Assembly (NCBI RefSeq): GCF_900188105.1
Contig: NZ_FZNP01000007.1
Location: 124,001-188,000 of the forward strand
Length of the DNA: 64,000 nucleotides
Direction of reading: 5' to 3'
Source of the DNA: Actinomadura mexicana
GTDB taxonomy: Bacteria > Actinomycetota > Actinomycetes > Streptosporangiales > Streptosporangiaceae
This document shows, piece by piece, positions 7,713 to 15,674 of the stretch; position 1 is the stretch's first letter, and each line of letters opens with the position of its first letter. The notes under the pieces were generated by a model. The model was not told the origin of the DNA. It ran no database searches and saw only the letters and a program-made list of their open reading frames with translations. The position numbers and the translations under genes were made by a program.

Positions 7713-9239
7713 ATGGATGTCGGAGACAACAAACCGCAGGTGGCGGAGCGTGCCGGCGAGGCACCCGGTGACAGGCAGGAGCACGCGTCCAAGCGGCGCT
7801 GGTGGACGCTGGCGGTGGTGAGCGCGGCGCAGCTGCTGGTGGTCCTGGACGGGACGATCGTGAACATCGCGCTGCCGTCGGCGCAGCACGCGCTCGGGAT
7901 GTCGGACGGGCACCGGCAGTGGGCCATCACCGCATACGCGCTGGCGTTCGGGGGGCTGCTGCTGATCGGCGGCAGGGTCAGCGGCGTACTCGGCCACCGG
8001 CGCACCTTCCTGATCGGGCTGGCCGGCTTCGCCGCGTCGTCGGCGCTGGGCGGCGCGGCGGTGAATCCGCTGATGCTATTCGGGGCCCGGGCGCTGCAAG
8101 GGGGCTTCGCCGCCGCGCTCGCGCCCGCCGGCCTGTCGCTGCTGACGACCACCTTCACCCAGGCACGCGACCGCGGCCGGGCGTTCGGGGTCTTCGCCGC
8201 GGTCGGCGCGGCGGGCTCGGCGATCGGCCTGATCGCCGGAGGTCTGCTGACCGAGTACGCCAGCTGGCGCTGGTGCCTGTACATCAACGTGCCCATGGCG
8301 CTGCTCGCCGCGCTCGGCATGATGCTGGTGCCCGCGGATCGGCCGGTCGTCGAGCGAGGGCGGCTGGACGTCGCCGGTGCGCTGCTCAGCCTCGCCGGCT
8401 TCGCCGCGATGGTGTACGGGTTCAACCGGGCCGAACCACTGGGGTGGGGCTCGGCCGAGGTACAGGCGCTCCTGGCCGGGGGGATGGTGCTGCTGGCGGC
8501 GTTCGCCGCCGTCGAGGCCCGCGCGGCCCATCCGCTGCTGCCGATGCGGGTCCTGCTGCACCGCGCCCGCGCCGGCGCGTTCTGCGCCATCACCTTGATG
8601 TTCGTGGCGATGTTCGGCTTCTACCTGTTCATGAGCTACTACACCCAGACGGTGCTGGGCTACTCGCCGGTCCGGGCCGGACTGACACTGATCATCAACG
8701 CGCTGGCCACGCTGGCCGGGTCCCTGCTCGTCGCCGGGAGACTTCACGGCCGCGTCCGGCCCGCGGTGCTGATCGTGCCGGGTCTGCTCACCGCGGCCGC
8801 CGGGATGCTGATCCTGACCCGCCTGTCGGCGGGCGGCACGGACGTCTTCGCGTTCTCGCTGCTTCCCGCGCTCGTGCTCACCGGGCTCGGCCTCGGTTGC
8901 GTGATGCCGCCGACCGCCGCCCTGGCCACCGAGGGCATGCGCAGGCATGACATCGGAGCCGCGTCGGCCGCCTACAACGCCGCGCAGCAACTCGGAGCCG
9001 CCCTGGGCACCGCGCTGCTCAACACCCTGGCCGCCTCGGCCACCTCGGCCTATCTCGCCTCGCGTCCGCACCCCCGCCCGGACGCGGCCGTGGTGCACGG
9101 CTACACCACCGCGTTGACGGTCGCGTTCGTCGTCTTGCTGGCCGCCGCGTGCCTCACTCTTCCGCTGGTCACCATGCGGCGCGCTCGACCGCGCGGCCCG
9201 CGGACCGGCCCGCGGAAGCGGAACGGGGCGCGGGGCTAG
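7713..9239 (+). CDS. MFS drug exporter, DHA2 (EmrB/QacA) family
   Basis: This 508-residue protein has about 14 membrane helices. It carries the DHA2 signature LDGTIVNIALPSAQ in helix 1, GGRVSGVLGHRR (motif A) and a motif-C-like stretch (AAGSAIGLIAGGLLTEYASWRW). It should export drugs or a secreted metabolite using the proton gradient. The ATG at 7713 follows GGGAG; a frame from 7626 would only add 29 unlikely residues. It lies 83 bases after the SGNH-like gene on the same strand, so it could export the product of the carbamoyltransferase locus, which is inference. Its stop overlaps the stop of the convergent LOG-like gene by four bases. Confidence 0.93.
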   Translation: MDVGDNKPQVAERAGEAPGDRQEHASKRRWWTLAVVSAAQLLVVLDGTIVNIALPSAQHALGMSDGHRQWAITAYALAFGGLLLIGGRVSGVLGHRRTFLIGLAGFAASSALGGAAVNPLMLFGARALQGGFAAALAPAGLSLLTTTFTQARDRGRAFGVFAAVGAAGSAIGLIAGGLLTEYASWRWCLYINVPMALLAALGMMLVPADRPVVERGRLDVAGALLSLAGFAAMVYGFNRAEPLGWGSAEVQALLAGGMVLLAAFAAVEARAAHPLLPMRVLLHRARAGAFCAITLMFVAMFGFYLFMSYYTQTVLGYSPVRAGLTLIINALATLAGSLLVAGRLHGRVRPAVLIVPGLLTAAAGMLILTRLSAGGTDVFAFSLLPALVLTGLGLGCVMPPTAALATEGMRRHDIGAASAAYNAAQQLGAALGTALLNTLAASATSAYLASRPHPRPDAAVVHGYTTALTVAFVVLLAAACLTLPLVTMRRARPRGPRTGPRKRNGARG

Positions 9240-9709
9240 GGCCACAGGCCGGTGGCGTGGACGGCGGCGGCGGGGTCGGCGGCGTGCACGATGCCGCCGA
9301 CGGGCCGTCCGTCCTCGTCGTGGACGCGCCAGCCGCCGAGCTGCACGACGGGGACGCGCCCCGCGCGCATGGCCAGAGCGATCTCCGACAGCGTCCCCCA
9401 GGAGCCGCCGACGGCGATGAGGGCGTCGGCGGCGTTGACGATGACGTTGTTGCGGGCCTGGCCGAGGCCGGTGGGGACGGCGGCGGTGAGGTCGGGGCCG
9501 GCGGCGGCGCGGTCGGCGGCGGGCAGGATCCCGACCACGATGCCGCCGGCGGTGCGGGCGCCCGCGGCCGCGGCCGCCATCACGCCGCCGTGCCCGCCGC
9601 ACACGACCACGGCGCCGCGCCCGGCGAGGATCCGGCCGGTCTCGTAGGCGTGGTCCCACTGGCGTTCGGTGCACTCGCCCGGCCCGCACACCGCGACCTG
9701 CACGGCCAT
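9236..9709 (-). CDS. LOG-like Rossmann protein (TIGR00725 type)
   Basis: This 157-residue protein has the nucleotide-binding fold of the LOG/DprA/TIGR00725 group. It begins with VAVCGPGE, has GGHGGVMAAAAAGA near residue 38 and GGSWGTLSEIALA near residue 101. True LOG cytokinin-activating phosphoribohydrolases have PGGxGTxxE at the last position; here the first Pro is absent and Trp replaces the variable residue, so a LOG reaction should not be assumed. It follows phhB by seven bases on the minus strand and is probably the last gene of that unit. It ends tail to tail with the MFS exporter. Confidence 0.85.
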   Translation of the reverse strand: MAVQVAVCGPGECTERQWDHAYETGRILAGRGAVVVCGGHGGVMAAAAAGARTAGGIVVGILPAADRAAAGPDLTAAVPTGLGQARNNVIVNAADALIAVGGSWGTLSEIALAMRAGRVPVVQLGGWRVHDEDGRPVGGIVHAADPAAAVHATGLWP

Positions 9710-9716
9710 CGCGCGG

Positions 9717-10016
9717 CTATCGGGCGCCGTGCCGGGCGGCGATCCGGTCGATCGTCGCGGCGAGGTCGAAGTCCTTGCCGGTGAGGCCGCCGGCGCTGTG
9801 GGTGGACAGGGCGAAGGTCAGGGTGCGCCAGCGGATGTCGATGTCGGGGTGGTGGTCGGCGTCCTCGGCGGCGCGGGCGACGCCGGCGACCACCTCGATC
9901 CCGGCCGCGAACGAGGGCGCGGTGACCTGCCTGCGGATCCGGTCGCCGTCCCGGCTCCAGGCGGGCAGGCCGCGCAGGCGGTCGGCGACTTCGTCGGCGT
10001 CGAGCGTGTCGGCCAT
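9717..10016 (-). CDS. phhB: 4a-hydroxytetrahydrobiopterin dehydratase (PCD/DCoH)
   Basis: At 99 residues this is the normal family length. The active-site motif is intact: EDADHHPDIDIRWRTLTFAL followed by STHSAGGLTGKDFDLA, giving the HH pair, the TH(S) histidine and the terminal D. The enzyme dehydrates pterin-4a-carbinolamine formed by aromatic amino acid hydroxylases. No such hydroxylase is in the window, and in actinomycetes the family is often an orphan. It lies between the mannosyltransferase genes and the LOG-like gene on the minus strand, 61 bases after the former. Confidence 0.93.
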   Translation of the reverse strand: MADTLDADEVADRLRGLPAWSRDGDRIRRQVTAPSFAAGIEVVAGVARAAEDADHHPDIDIRWRTLTFALSTHSAGGLTGKDFDLAATIDRIAARHGAR

Positions 10017-10077
10017 CGGGTCACTCCCTGTTCGCTGCTGCCGTTCCCCCTCCTTCTTCCCGCTGCGGGACGCCCCG

Positions 10078-12126
10078 TCACCCCGCGGCTCGGGTCAGGT
10101 CGTACAGGACGGTGCCGCCGACGGTGGCGGGGGTGTAGTGCGCGGCGACCCATGCGCTGATCTGCCGGGCGGCGTCGCTGCCGCTGCCGGCGCCGCGTGT
10201 CCGGCCGCCTCCTTGGCCGCGGTCCGCGCCGACGAAGTAGTGGATCTCGCCTTGGCGGGCGAGGCGCTGGAACTCGGCGAGGGTGGGGGCGGGGTCGGTG
10301 CCGTTGAACCCGCCGACGGCCATCACGGGCCGGCCGGTGGCGAGCTGGTAGCCGGCGGCGGTGTTGGACCCGACGGCGGCGGCGACCCAGGTGTAGGAGG
10401 CGGCGCCGGCGTTGAGGGTGGAGGCGGCGGCGGCGTCGGGGGTCCCGGCGTCTAGGAGCCCGCCCGGTCCCCCGCCCGGGCCTGCGCCGCCCGGCCCCCC
10501 GCCGCGCCCGGGGCCGCCGGGCAGGCGCCCGGCGGTGCCGGGGCCCTGGGGCGGGGCTCCGCCGCCGGGTCCGCGGGTCCAGCCGCCGGGTCCGGCGCGG
10601 CCGGGACCCCGGCCCGGGCCGCCGCGGCCGGGGCCGAACCCGGTGGAGGCGGCGGGGCCGGCGGTCACGATGGCGCCGGTGTGCGGGGTACGGGCGGTCT
10701 CGGCGGCGTAGGCGGCGGGCCCGGCGAGGCAGGCCAGGACCGCCAGGGCGGCGACCCCGGCCAGGACGGGCCCGCGCAGCAGCCGCACGGCCGCCAGCCC
10801 CACCGCCGCCAGGAGCCCGGCGGCCGCGACCGCGGGCGCGAGCCAGGGGTGCCAGTCCGGCGACCGGCCGAGCAGCACGTGGGCCCACAGGGCGGTGAGG
10901 GCGACCGTCGCCGCCAGGACCGCGGCGGCCTCGGGGTCGCGGCGGCGTTCCCACAGCAGCGCGGCGCCCATGCCGGTGAGCGCGGCGATCGCGGGCGCGA
11001 GCGCGACGGTGTAGTACTCGTGGAAGATGCCCTGCATCCAGCTGAAGACCGCGGCGGTGAGCAGGAGCCATCCGCCCCACAGCGCCAGGGCGGCGCGGGC
11101 GGGGTCGGTGCGGGACGCGCGGCGCGTCGCCCACAGCCCGGCGGCGAGCAGGACGAGCGCGGCGGGCAGCAGCCAGGAGATCTGGCCGCCGATGACGGAC
11201 CCGAACATGCGGCCCCATCCGGCGTCCTGGTCGAGGTTGCCGAGGCCGCCGGTCTCCTCGCCGTTGAGGCGTCCGAGCCCGTTGTAGCCGAGGGCCAGTT
11301 CCAGGACGGAGTCGTGCTGCGATCCGCCGATGTAGGGGCGGGCGGAGGCGGGCACCAGCGCGACGGCCGCGACCCACCACCCGGCCGAGGCCACCAGCAC
11401 TCCCCCGGCGGCGGCCAGCTGCCACAGCCGCCGCCGCCAGGGCGTGGGCGCGGCGAGCAGGTACACCAGCGCGAACACCGGGACGACCAGGAACGCCTGG
11501 AGCATCTTGGCCAGGAACCCGGTCCCGGTGCAGGCGGCGGCGAGCAGCAGCCAGCGGGTGCTCGCGCCCTCCTGGGCGCGCAGCGCGGCGTGGGCGCCGA
11601 GGGTCAGCAGCAGCACCAGCAGGGCGTCGGGGTTGTTGAACCGGAACATCAGCGCGGCCACCGGTGTCAGGGCGAGCGCGGCGCCGGCGAGCAGGGCAGC
11701 CCAGGCGGGGAAGCGGCGGCGGACGGCCGCGTGCAGGGCCGCGACGGTCGCCACGCCCATGAGCGCCTGCGGGACGAGGATGCTCCAGGTGTTGACGCCG
11801 AACACGCGGGCGGCCAGGGCCATCGGCCACAGCGCGGCGGGCGGCTTGTCGACGGTGATGGCGTTGGCGGCGTCGGAGGAGCCGAAGAAGAACGCCTTCC
11901 AGCTGGTGGCGCCGGCCTGGACGGCGGCGGAGTAGAACGCGTTGGCCCATCCGGACGCGCCGAGTCCCCAGATGTAGGCGGCGCCGGTGGCGGTGAGCAG
12001 GGCCAGCAGCGCGGGCCTGGCCCAGGCGGGGTCGGCGGCGGGGCCGCGCAGCAGCCGCCGCGGGAGGCCGCCCCACCCGCGCGGGGTGCGGGGCGCGGGC
12101 GGGGCGGTCGGGATCGTGGTGGTCAT
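10078..12126 (-). CDS. GT39-family (PMT/ArnT-like) glycosyltransferase, copy 1
   Basis: This 682-residue integral membrane enzyme has about 11-12 helices, then an extracytoplasmic C-terminal region. ITVDKPPAALW and FRFNNPDALLVLL near residues 95 and 160 are typical of actinobacterial GT39 proteins, which transfer sugars from polyprenol phosphate. From about residue 490 there is a low-complexity insert of Gly, Pro and Arg (repeated GPGRG-type units, about 60 residues). A small conserved domain follows, with RPVMAVGGFNGTDPAPTLAEF. It is 15 bases downstream of its paralogue and clearly arose by tandem duplication. The donor is probably a polyprenol-phosphate sugar of the type made by the Ppm-type enzyme at 50.3 kb; acceptor unknown. 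Confidence 0.9.
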   Translation of the reverse strand: MTTTIPTAPPAPRTPRGWGGLPRRLLRGPAADPAWARPALLALLTATGAAYIWGLGASGWANAFYSAAVQAGATSWKAFFFGSSDAANAITVDKPPAALWPMALAARVFGVNTWSILVPQALMGVATVAALHAAVRRRFPAWAALLAGAALALTPVAALMFRFNNPDALLVLLLTLGAHAALRAQEGASTRWLLLAAACTGTGFLAKMLQAFLVVPVFALVYLLAAPTPWRRRLWQLAAAGGVLVASAGWWVAAVALVPASARPYIGGSQHDSVLELALGYNGLGRLNGEETGGLGNLDQDAGWGRMFGSVIGGQISWLLPAALVLLAAGLWATRRASRTDPARAALALWGGWLLLTAAVFSWMQGIFHEYYTVALAPAIAALTGMGAALLWERRRDPEAAAVLAATVALTALWAHVLLGRSPDWHPWLAPAVAAAGLLAAVGLAAVRLLRGPVLAGVAALAVLACLAGPAAYAAETARTPHTGAIVTAGPAASTGFGPGRGGPGRGPGRAGPGGWTRGPGGGAPPQGPGTAGRLPGGPGRGGGPGGAGPGGGPGGLLDAGTPDAAAASTLNAGAASYTWVAAAVGSNTAAGYQLATGRPVMAVGGFNGTDPAPTLAEFQRLARQGEIHYFVGADRGQGGGRTRGAGSGSDAARQISAWVAAHYTPATVGGTVLYDLTRAAG

Positions 12127-12141
12127 GTGCGTGTTCCCTGT

Positions 12142-14232
12142 TCAGCCGAGCTTGTACAGCCGGGCGCCGGTGGAGCCGCCGGTGGCGGTGGTGGTGGTGC
12201 CGCCGTAGGCGCTCGCGTCGACGGGGGTCGCGTTCTTCTGGACCCAGGCGGTGACGGCGGTGTCGCCGCCGGGGCCCATGCCGCCGCCGAGCATGATGTA
12301 GCGGAGCTTGCCGTCCTTGACGTACTGCTGGAGCTTGGCGACGGTCATGGCGGGGTCGCTGCCGGTGAAGCCGCCCATGGCGATGACGGGGCGCCCGGTC
12401 CGCAGGATGATCGAGGAGGCCTCCTGGGCGCTGGAGACGGCCAGCAGCCAGGTGGCGCCGCCCTGGTTCTTCTCCAGGTAGGAGATCATCTGGGTGTCGG
12501 CGCCGCCGCCGGGCCCGCCGCCGAATCCGCCGCGCGCGCCGGACCCGCCGGGCCGCTGCCCGCGCCCGTCCGGGGCCTGCCCGTCGGGGGCCTGCCCGTT
12601 CTGGCCGCCGGCCTGCCACGGCGGCATCCGCCCGCCGGGGGCTTGCGCGCCGGGCACGGGCATGGCGGGGGGTGTGCCGCGGCCGCCGCGGAAGGCGCCG
12701 GGCCGGCCGAAGCCGCCGCCGGAGGCGGGCCCGGCCAGGGGGTTGGTGCCGTTGGAGGTGGTGGAGGCGGCCGAGACGGCGTAGGCGCCCGGGCCCGCCA
12801 GGCCCGCGGTCACGGCGAGGGCCAGGCCGGCGACGGTGGCGCGTGTCCCGGCGCGGCCGGCGGCCGCCCGTCCCGCGATCAGGGCGGCGACGGCCAGGAC
12901 GGTGGCGGCGGCGACGGCCCACCGCAGCCACGGGTTCCAGGACGGTGTGCGGTCCAGCAGGACGAACGCCCACGCGCCGGTGGCGGCGACGCCCGCGGGC
13001 AGCGCCCACGCCCAGGCCCGCGACGTGCGGTGCGCGCCGGTCAGCAGGACGGCTCCGGCGCCGGTGAGCGCGGCGATCGCGGGGGCCATGGCGGTGGAGT
13101 AGTAGGGGTGGAAGGTGCCCTGGGCGAAGCTGAACACCACGTAGTGGACGGCGAGCCACCCGCCCCACAGCAGCAGCGCGGCGCGTGCGGGGTCGGTGCG
13201 GGGGCGTCGGCGCAGCAGGACGAGGCCGGCGGCCAGGGCGAGGACGGCGAACGGGACGAGCCAGGAGATCTGGCCGCCGAGGATGTCGTTGAACAGCCGC
13301 CCGGCGCCGGACTGGCCGCCGAATCCGCCGCCGCCTCCGGGGCCGCCGCGCCCGCCCGGGCCGTCGCCCTGGCCGAGGATGCGGCCGAGGCCGTTGTAGC
13401 CGATGACCAGGTCCCAGGCGGTGCCGTCGGTGCTGCCGCCGATGTAGGGGCGGGAGCGGGCGGGGACGGCGTCGACCAGCAGCGTCCACCAGAGGGAGGA
13501 GGCGGCCAGGACGGCGCCGGCGGCGAGCAGGTGCCCGGTGCGGCGCGCCGCGCCGGGCCGCGCGGCGACCAGGTAGGCAAGGGCCAGCGCGGGGACGACC
13601 AGGAACGCCTGCAGCATCTTGGTGTTGAAGCCGCATCCGACGAGGAGCGCCGCGAGCAGCAGGGACCGCAGCCGGCCGGTGTCGATGGCGCGCTGGCAGG
13701 CCCAGGCCGCGGCGACCAGGAACAGCACCAGGAGGGTGTCGGGGTTGTTGTCGCGGTTGATCGCGACGGTGATCGGGGTGAGGGCCAGGACGGCGGCGGC
13801 GGTGAGCGCGGCGGCGTGCCCGAAGGCGCGGCGGACCGTCGCGTACAGCACGGCGACGGCGGCGACGCCGGCGGCGACCTGCGGGAGCAGCAGGCTCCAG
13901 GTCCCGAAGCCGAGGACGCGGGCGGCCAGGCCCATGGCCCACAGCGCCATGGGGGGTTTGTCGACGGTGATGTAGGAGCCGGCGTCCAGGGAGCCGAAGA
14001 AGAACGCCTTCCAGCTCTGGGTGCCGCTCTTGACGGCGGCGGAGTAGTAGGCGTTGGCGTCGCCGGCGGCCGACAGCCCCCACGCGTACAGGGCGGCCGC
14101 GACGATCAGGACGGCCCACAGGGCGGGGCGCGCCCAGCGGGGGTCGCCGGCGGGGCCGAGGAGCAGCCGGCGGGCGCGGCCGCGGGGCGCGGCGTGCCCG
14201 GTGGCGGGCGGCGGGGTGAGGGTGGAGGTCAT
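12142..14232 (-). CDS. GT39-family (PMT/ArnT-like) glycosyltransferase, copy 2
   Basis: This 696-residue paralogue of the next gene has the same order: N-terminal LSAAGDANAYYSAAVKSGTQ, ITVDKPPMALW, INRDNNPDTLL, about 11-12 helices, a Gly/Pro-rich insert (about residues 500-580, with GQAPDGQAPDG repeats) and the conserved C-terminal RPVIAMGGFTGSDPAMTVAKL region. The start ATG overlaps the stop of the GT2-GtrA gene (ATGA), so it is translationally coupled. Enzymes of this family work at the outer face of the membrane. The two copies differ mostly in the insert, suggesting that the transmembrane catalytic part and the C-terminal domain are under stronger constraint. Confidence 0.9.
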   Translation of the reverse strand: MTSTLTPPPATGHAAPRGRARRLLLGPAGDPRWARPALWAVLIVAAALYAWGLSAAGDANAYYSAAVKSGTQSWKAFFFGSLDAGSYITVDKPPMALWAMGLAARVLGFGTWSLLLPQVAAGVAAVAVLYATVRRAFGHAAALTAAAVLALTPITVAINRDNNPDTLLVLFLVAAAWACQRAIDTGRLRSLLLAALLVGCGFNTKMLQAFLVVPALALAYLVAARPGAARRTGHLLAAGAVLAASSLWWTLLVDAVPARSRPYIGGSTDGTAWDLVIGYNGLGRILGQGDGPGGRGGPGGGGGFGGQSGAGRLFNDILGGQISWLVPFAVLALAAGLVLLRRRPRTDPARAALLLWGGWLAVHYVVFSFAQGTFHPYYSTAMAPAIAALTGAGAVLLTGAHRTSRAWAWALPAGVAATGAWAFVLLDRTPSWNPWLRWAVAAATVLAVAALIAGRAAAGRAGTRATVAGLALAVTAGLAGPGAYAVSAASTTSNGTNPLAGPASGGGFGRPGAFRGGRGTPPAMPVPGAQAPGGRMPPWQAGGQNGQAPDGQAPDGRGQRPGGSGARGGFGGGPGGGADTQMISYLEKNQGGATWLLAVSSAQEASSIILRTGRPVIAMGGFTGSDPAMTVAKLQQYVKDGKLRYIMLGGGMGPGGDTAVTAWVQKNATPVDASAYGGTTTTATGGSTGARLYKLG

Positions 14233-15584
14233 GCCGTGGTCCCTCCGGTGCGGTCGGCGGCGGGTGCGGGTGCGGCGGCGGGCCCCGCGACAGGTCCCGC
14301 GGCGGTTGCGGCGGGGTGGTCGCCGAGGCGGCGGGGGTGGAAGATCCAGGCGCGCATGAGCAGGAACCGCACGAGGGTGGCCAGGGCGTTGGCGGCGACG
14401 AGCGCGGCGACCTCGACGGCGCGTCCGGCGCCGGGCGCGGCGGCGTGCAGCAGGGCCAGGCCGCCGGTGCTGAGGGCCAGGCCGAGCAGGAACGCGGCGC
14501 CGCCTTCGAGCTGCTGGCGCAGCGCGCGGCGGTTTCCGGTGACGCCGAAGGTGAAGCGGCGGTTGGCGGCGGTGTTGCCGACGGCGGTGATCAACAGGGA
14601 GAGCGCGTTGGCCCACAGCGGCCCGAGGAAGAGGCGCAGCAGGACGAACAGGATGAGCTGGGCGAGGGTGCTGAGGACGCCGATGACGGCGAAGGCGGGC
14701 AGTTGGCGGGCCATGCCGGCGGGGAGCGCGCCGGTGGCCCCGCCGATGGCCCCGCCGATGGCCGCAGAGGGGCCGGGGCGCCCGCCGACGGGGGCGCGGA
14801 ACGCGCCGGTGAGCATGCGGCGGGCGACGCGGGCCATGCCGCGCAGGTCGTCGCGGGCGGTGCGCAGGACGTCGACGCGGCTGTCGGGGTCGTCGACCCA
14901 GTCGACGGGGACCTCGTGGATGCGCAGCCCGTTGCGTTCGGCGAGCAGCAGCAGTTCGGTGTCGAAGAACCACTCCTCGTCCTCGACCGAGGGCAGCAGC
15001 GCCTGCACGATCTCGGTGCGGGCGGCCTTGAAGCCGCACTGGGCGTCGGTGAAGCGGGCGGCCAGGGCGGTGCGCAGCAGCAGGTTGTAGCAGCGGGAGA
15101 TGATTTCCCGGCGGGGGCCGCGCACGACGGCGGAGCCGCGGGTCAGGCGGGAGCCGATGGCCAGGTCGCTGTGCCCGGAGATGAGGGGGGCGACCAGCGG
15201 CAGGAACGCGTCCAGGTCGGTGGACAGGTCGACGTCCATGTAGGCGACGACGTCGGCGTCGCTGGTCCCCCACACGTGGCGCAGGGCCCGGCCGCGGCCC
15301 TTGTCGCGCAGGCGGACGGCGCGGACGCGGGGGTGGCGGGCCGCCAGGTCGCGGGCGATCGGCCACGTGGCGTCGGTGCTGGCGTTGTCGGCGACGGTGA
15401 TCCGGAAGGGGTAGGGGAGGGTGTCGGCGAGGTAGGCGTGCAGGCGTTCGACGCTGGCGGAAAGGACGCGTTCCTCGTTGTGGACGGGAACGACCACCTC
15501 GACGAGCCGTCCCCGTCCGCCGTGGTCGTGCGGCGGCGGGGGCGGCGCGGCGGGCGTGCCCGGTTCGGTGATGAGGTGACTCAT
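14229..15584 (-). CDS. GT2 glycosyltransferase fused to a GtrA-type membrane domain
   Basis: Residues 25-270 form a DPM1-like GT2 domain: VVVPVHNEERVL, ADNASTDATW, a DVDLSTDLDAF acidic cluster for metal and nucleotide-sugar binding, QCGFKAART and VDWVDDPDSRVD. Residues 300-425 hold four membrane helices typical of GtrA (FAVIGVLSTLAQLILFVLL, NALSLLITAVGNTAANRRFTF). GT2 enzymes of this sort make polyprenol-phosphate-linked sugars and GtrA domains are implicated in flipping them, so one polypeptide could make and move the donor used by the two downstream GT39 enzymes. The coupled order GT2-GtrA, GT39, GT39 supports that. The C-terminal tail is Pro/Ala-rich. Confidence 0.92.
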   Translation of the reverse strand: MSHLITEPGTPAAPPPPPHDHGGRGRLVEVVVPVHNEERVLSASVERLHAYLADTLPYPFRITVADNASTDATWPIARDLAARHPRVRAVRLRDKGRGRALRHVWGTSDADVVAYMDVDLSTDLDAFLPLVAPLISGHSDLAIGSRLTRGSAVVRGPRREIISRCYNLLLRTALAARFTDAQCGFKAARTEIVQALLPSVEDEEWFFDTELLLLAERNGLRIHEVPVDWVDDPDSRVDVLRTARDDLRGMARVARRMLTGAFRAPVGGRPGPSAAIGGAIGGATGALPAGMARQLPAFAVIGVLSTLAQLILFVLLRLFLGPLWANALSLLITAVGNTAANRRFTFGVTGNRRALRQQLEGGAAFLLGLALSTGGLALLHAAAPGAGRAVEVAALVAANALATLVRFLLMRAWIFHPRRLGDHPAATAAGPVAGPAAAPAPAADRTGGTTA

Positions 15585-15674
15585 GGGACCGAGGTTCGGG
15601 GGCCGGTGTGGGAGGGCGGTGAGCCGTGTCTTAACGCCGCATGAGAAACGCGCCGGGCCCGCCGGGCGGGGAGT

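Noticed and set aside
9818..14119. 1433-residue minus-strand open frame
   Set aside because: Runs in the wrong frame through phhB and both GT39 genes. It is Arg/Pro/His/Gly-rich without hydrophobic segments, a typical GC-bias shadow.
10681..15090. 1469-residue plus-strand open frame
   Set aside because: Antisense to the glycosyltransferase genes with low-complexity Gly/Ala/Glu/Gln composition. The minus-strand genes have clear families.
12142..15366. Extended N terminus of the second GT39 gene (1074-residue frame)
   Set aside because: The extra 378 residues overlap the GT2-GtrA gene in another frame and are Arg/Pro-rich. The ATG at 14232 overlaps the upstream stop and fits the family N terminus.
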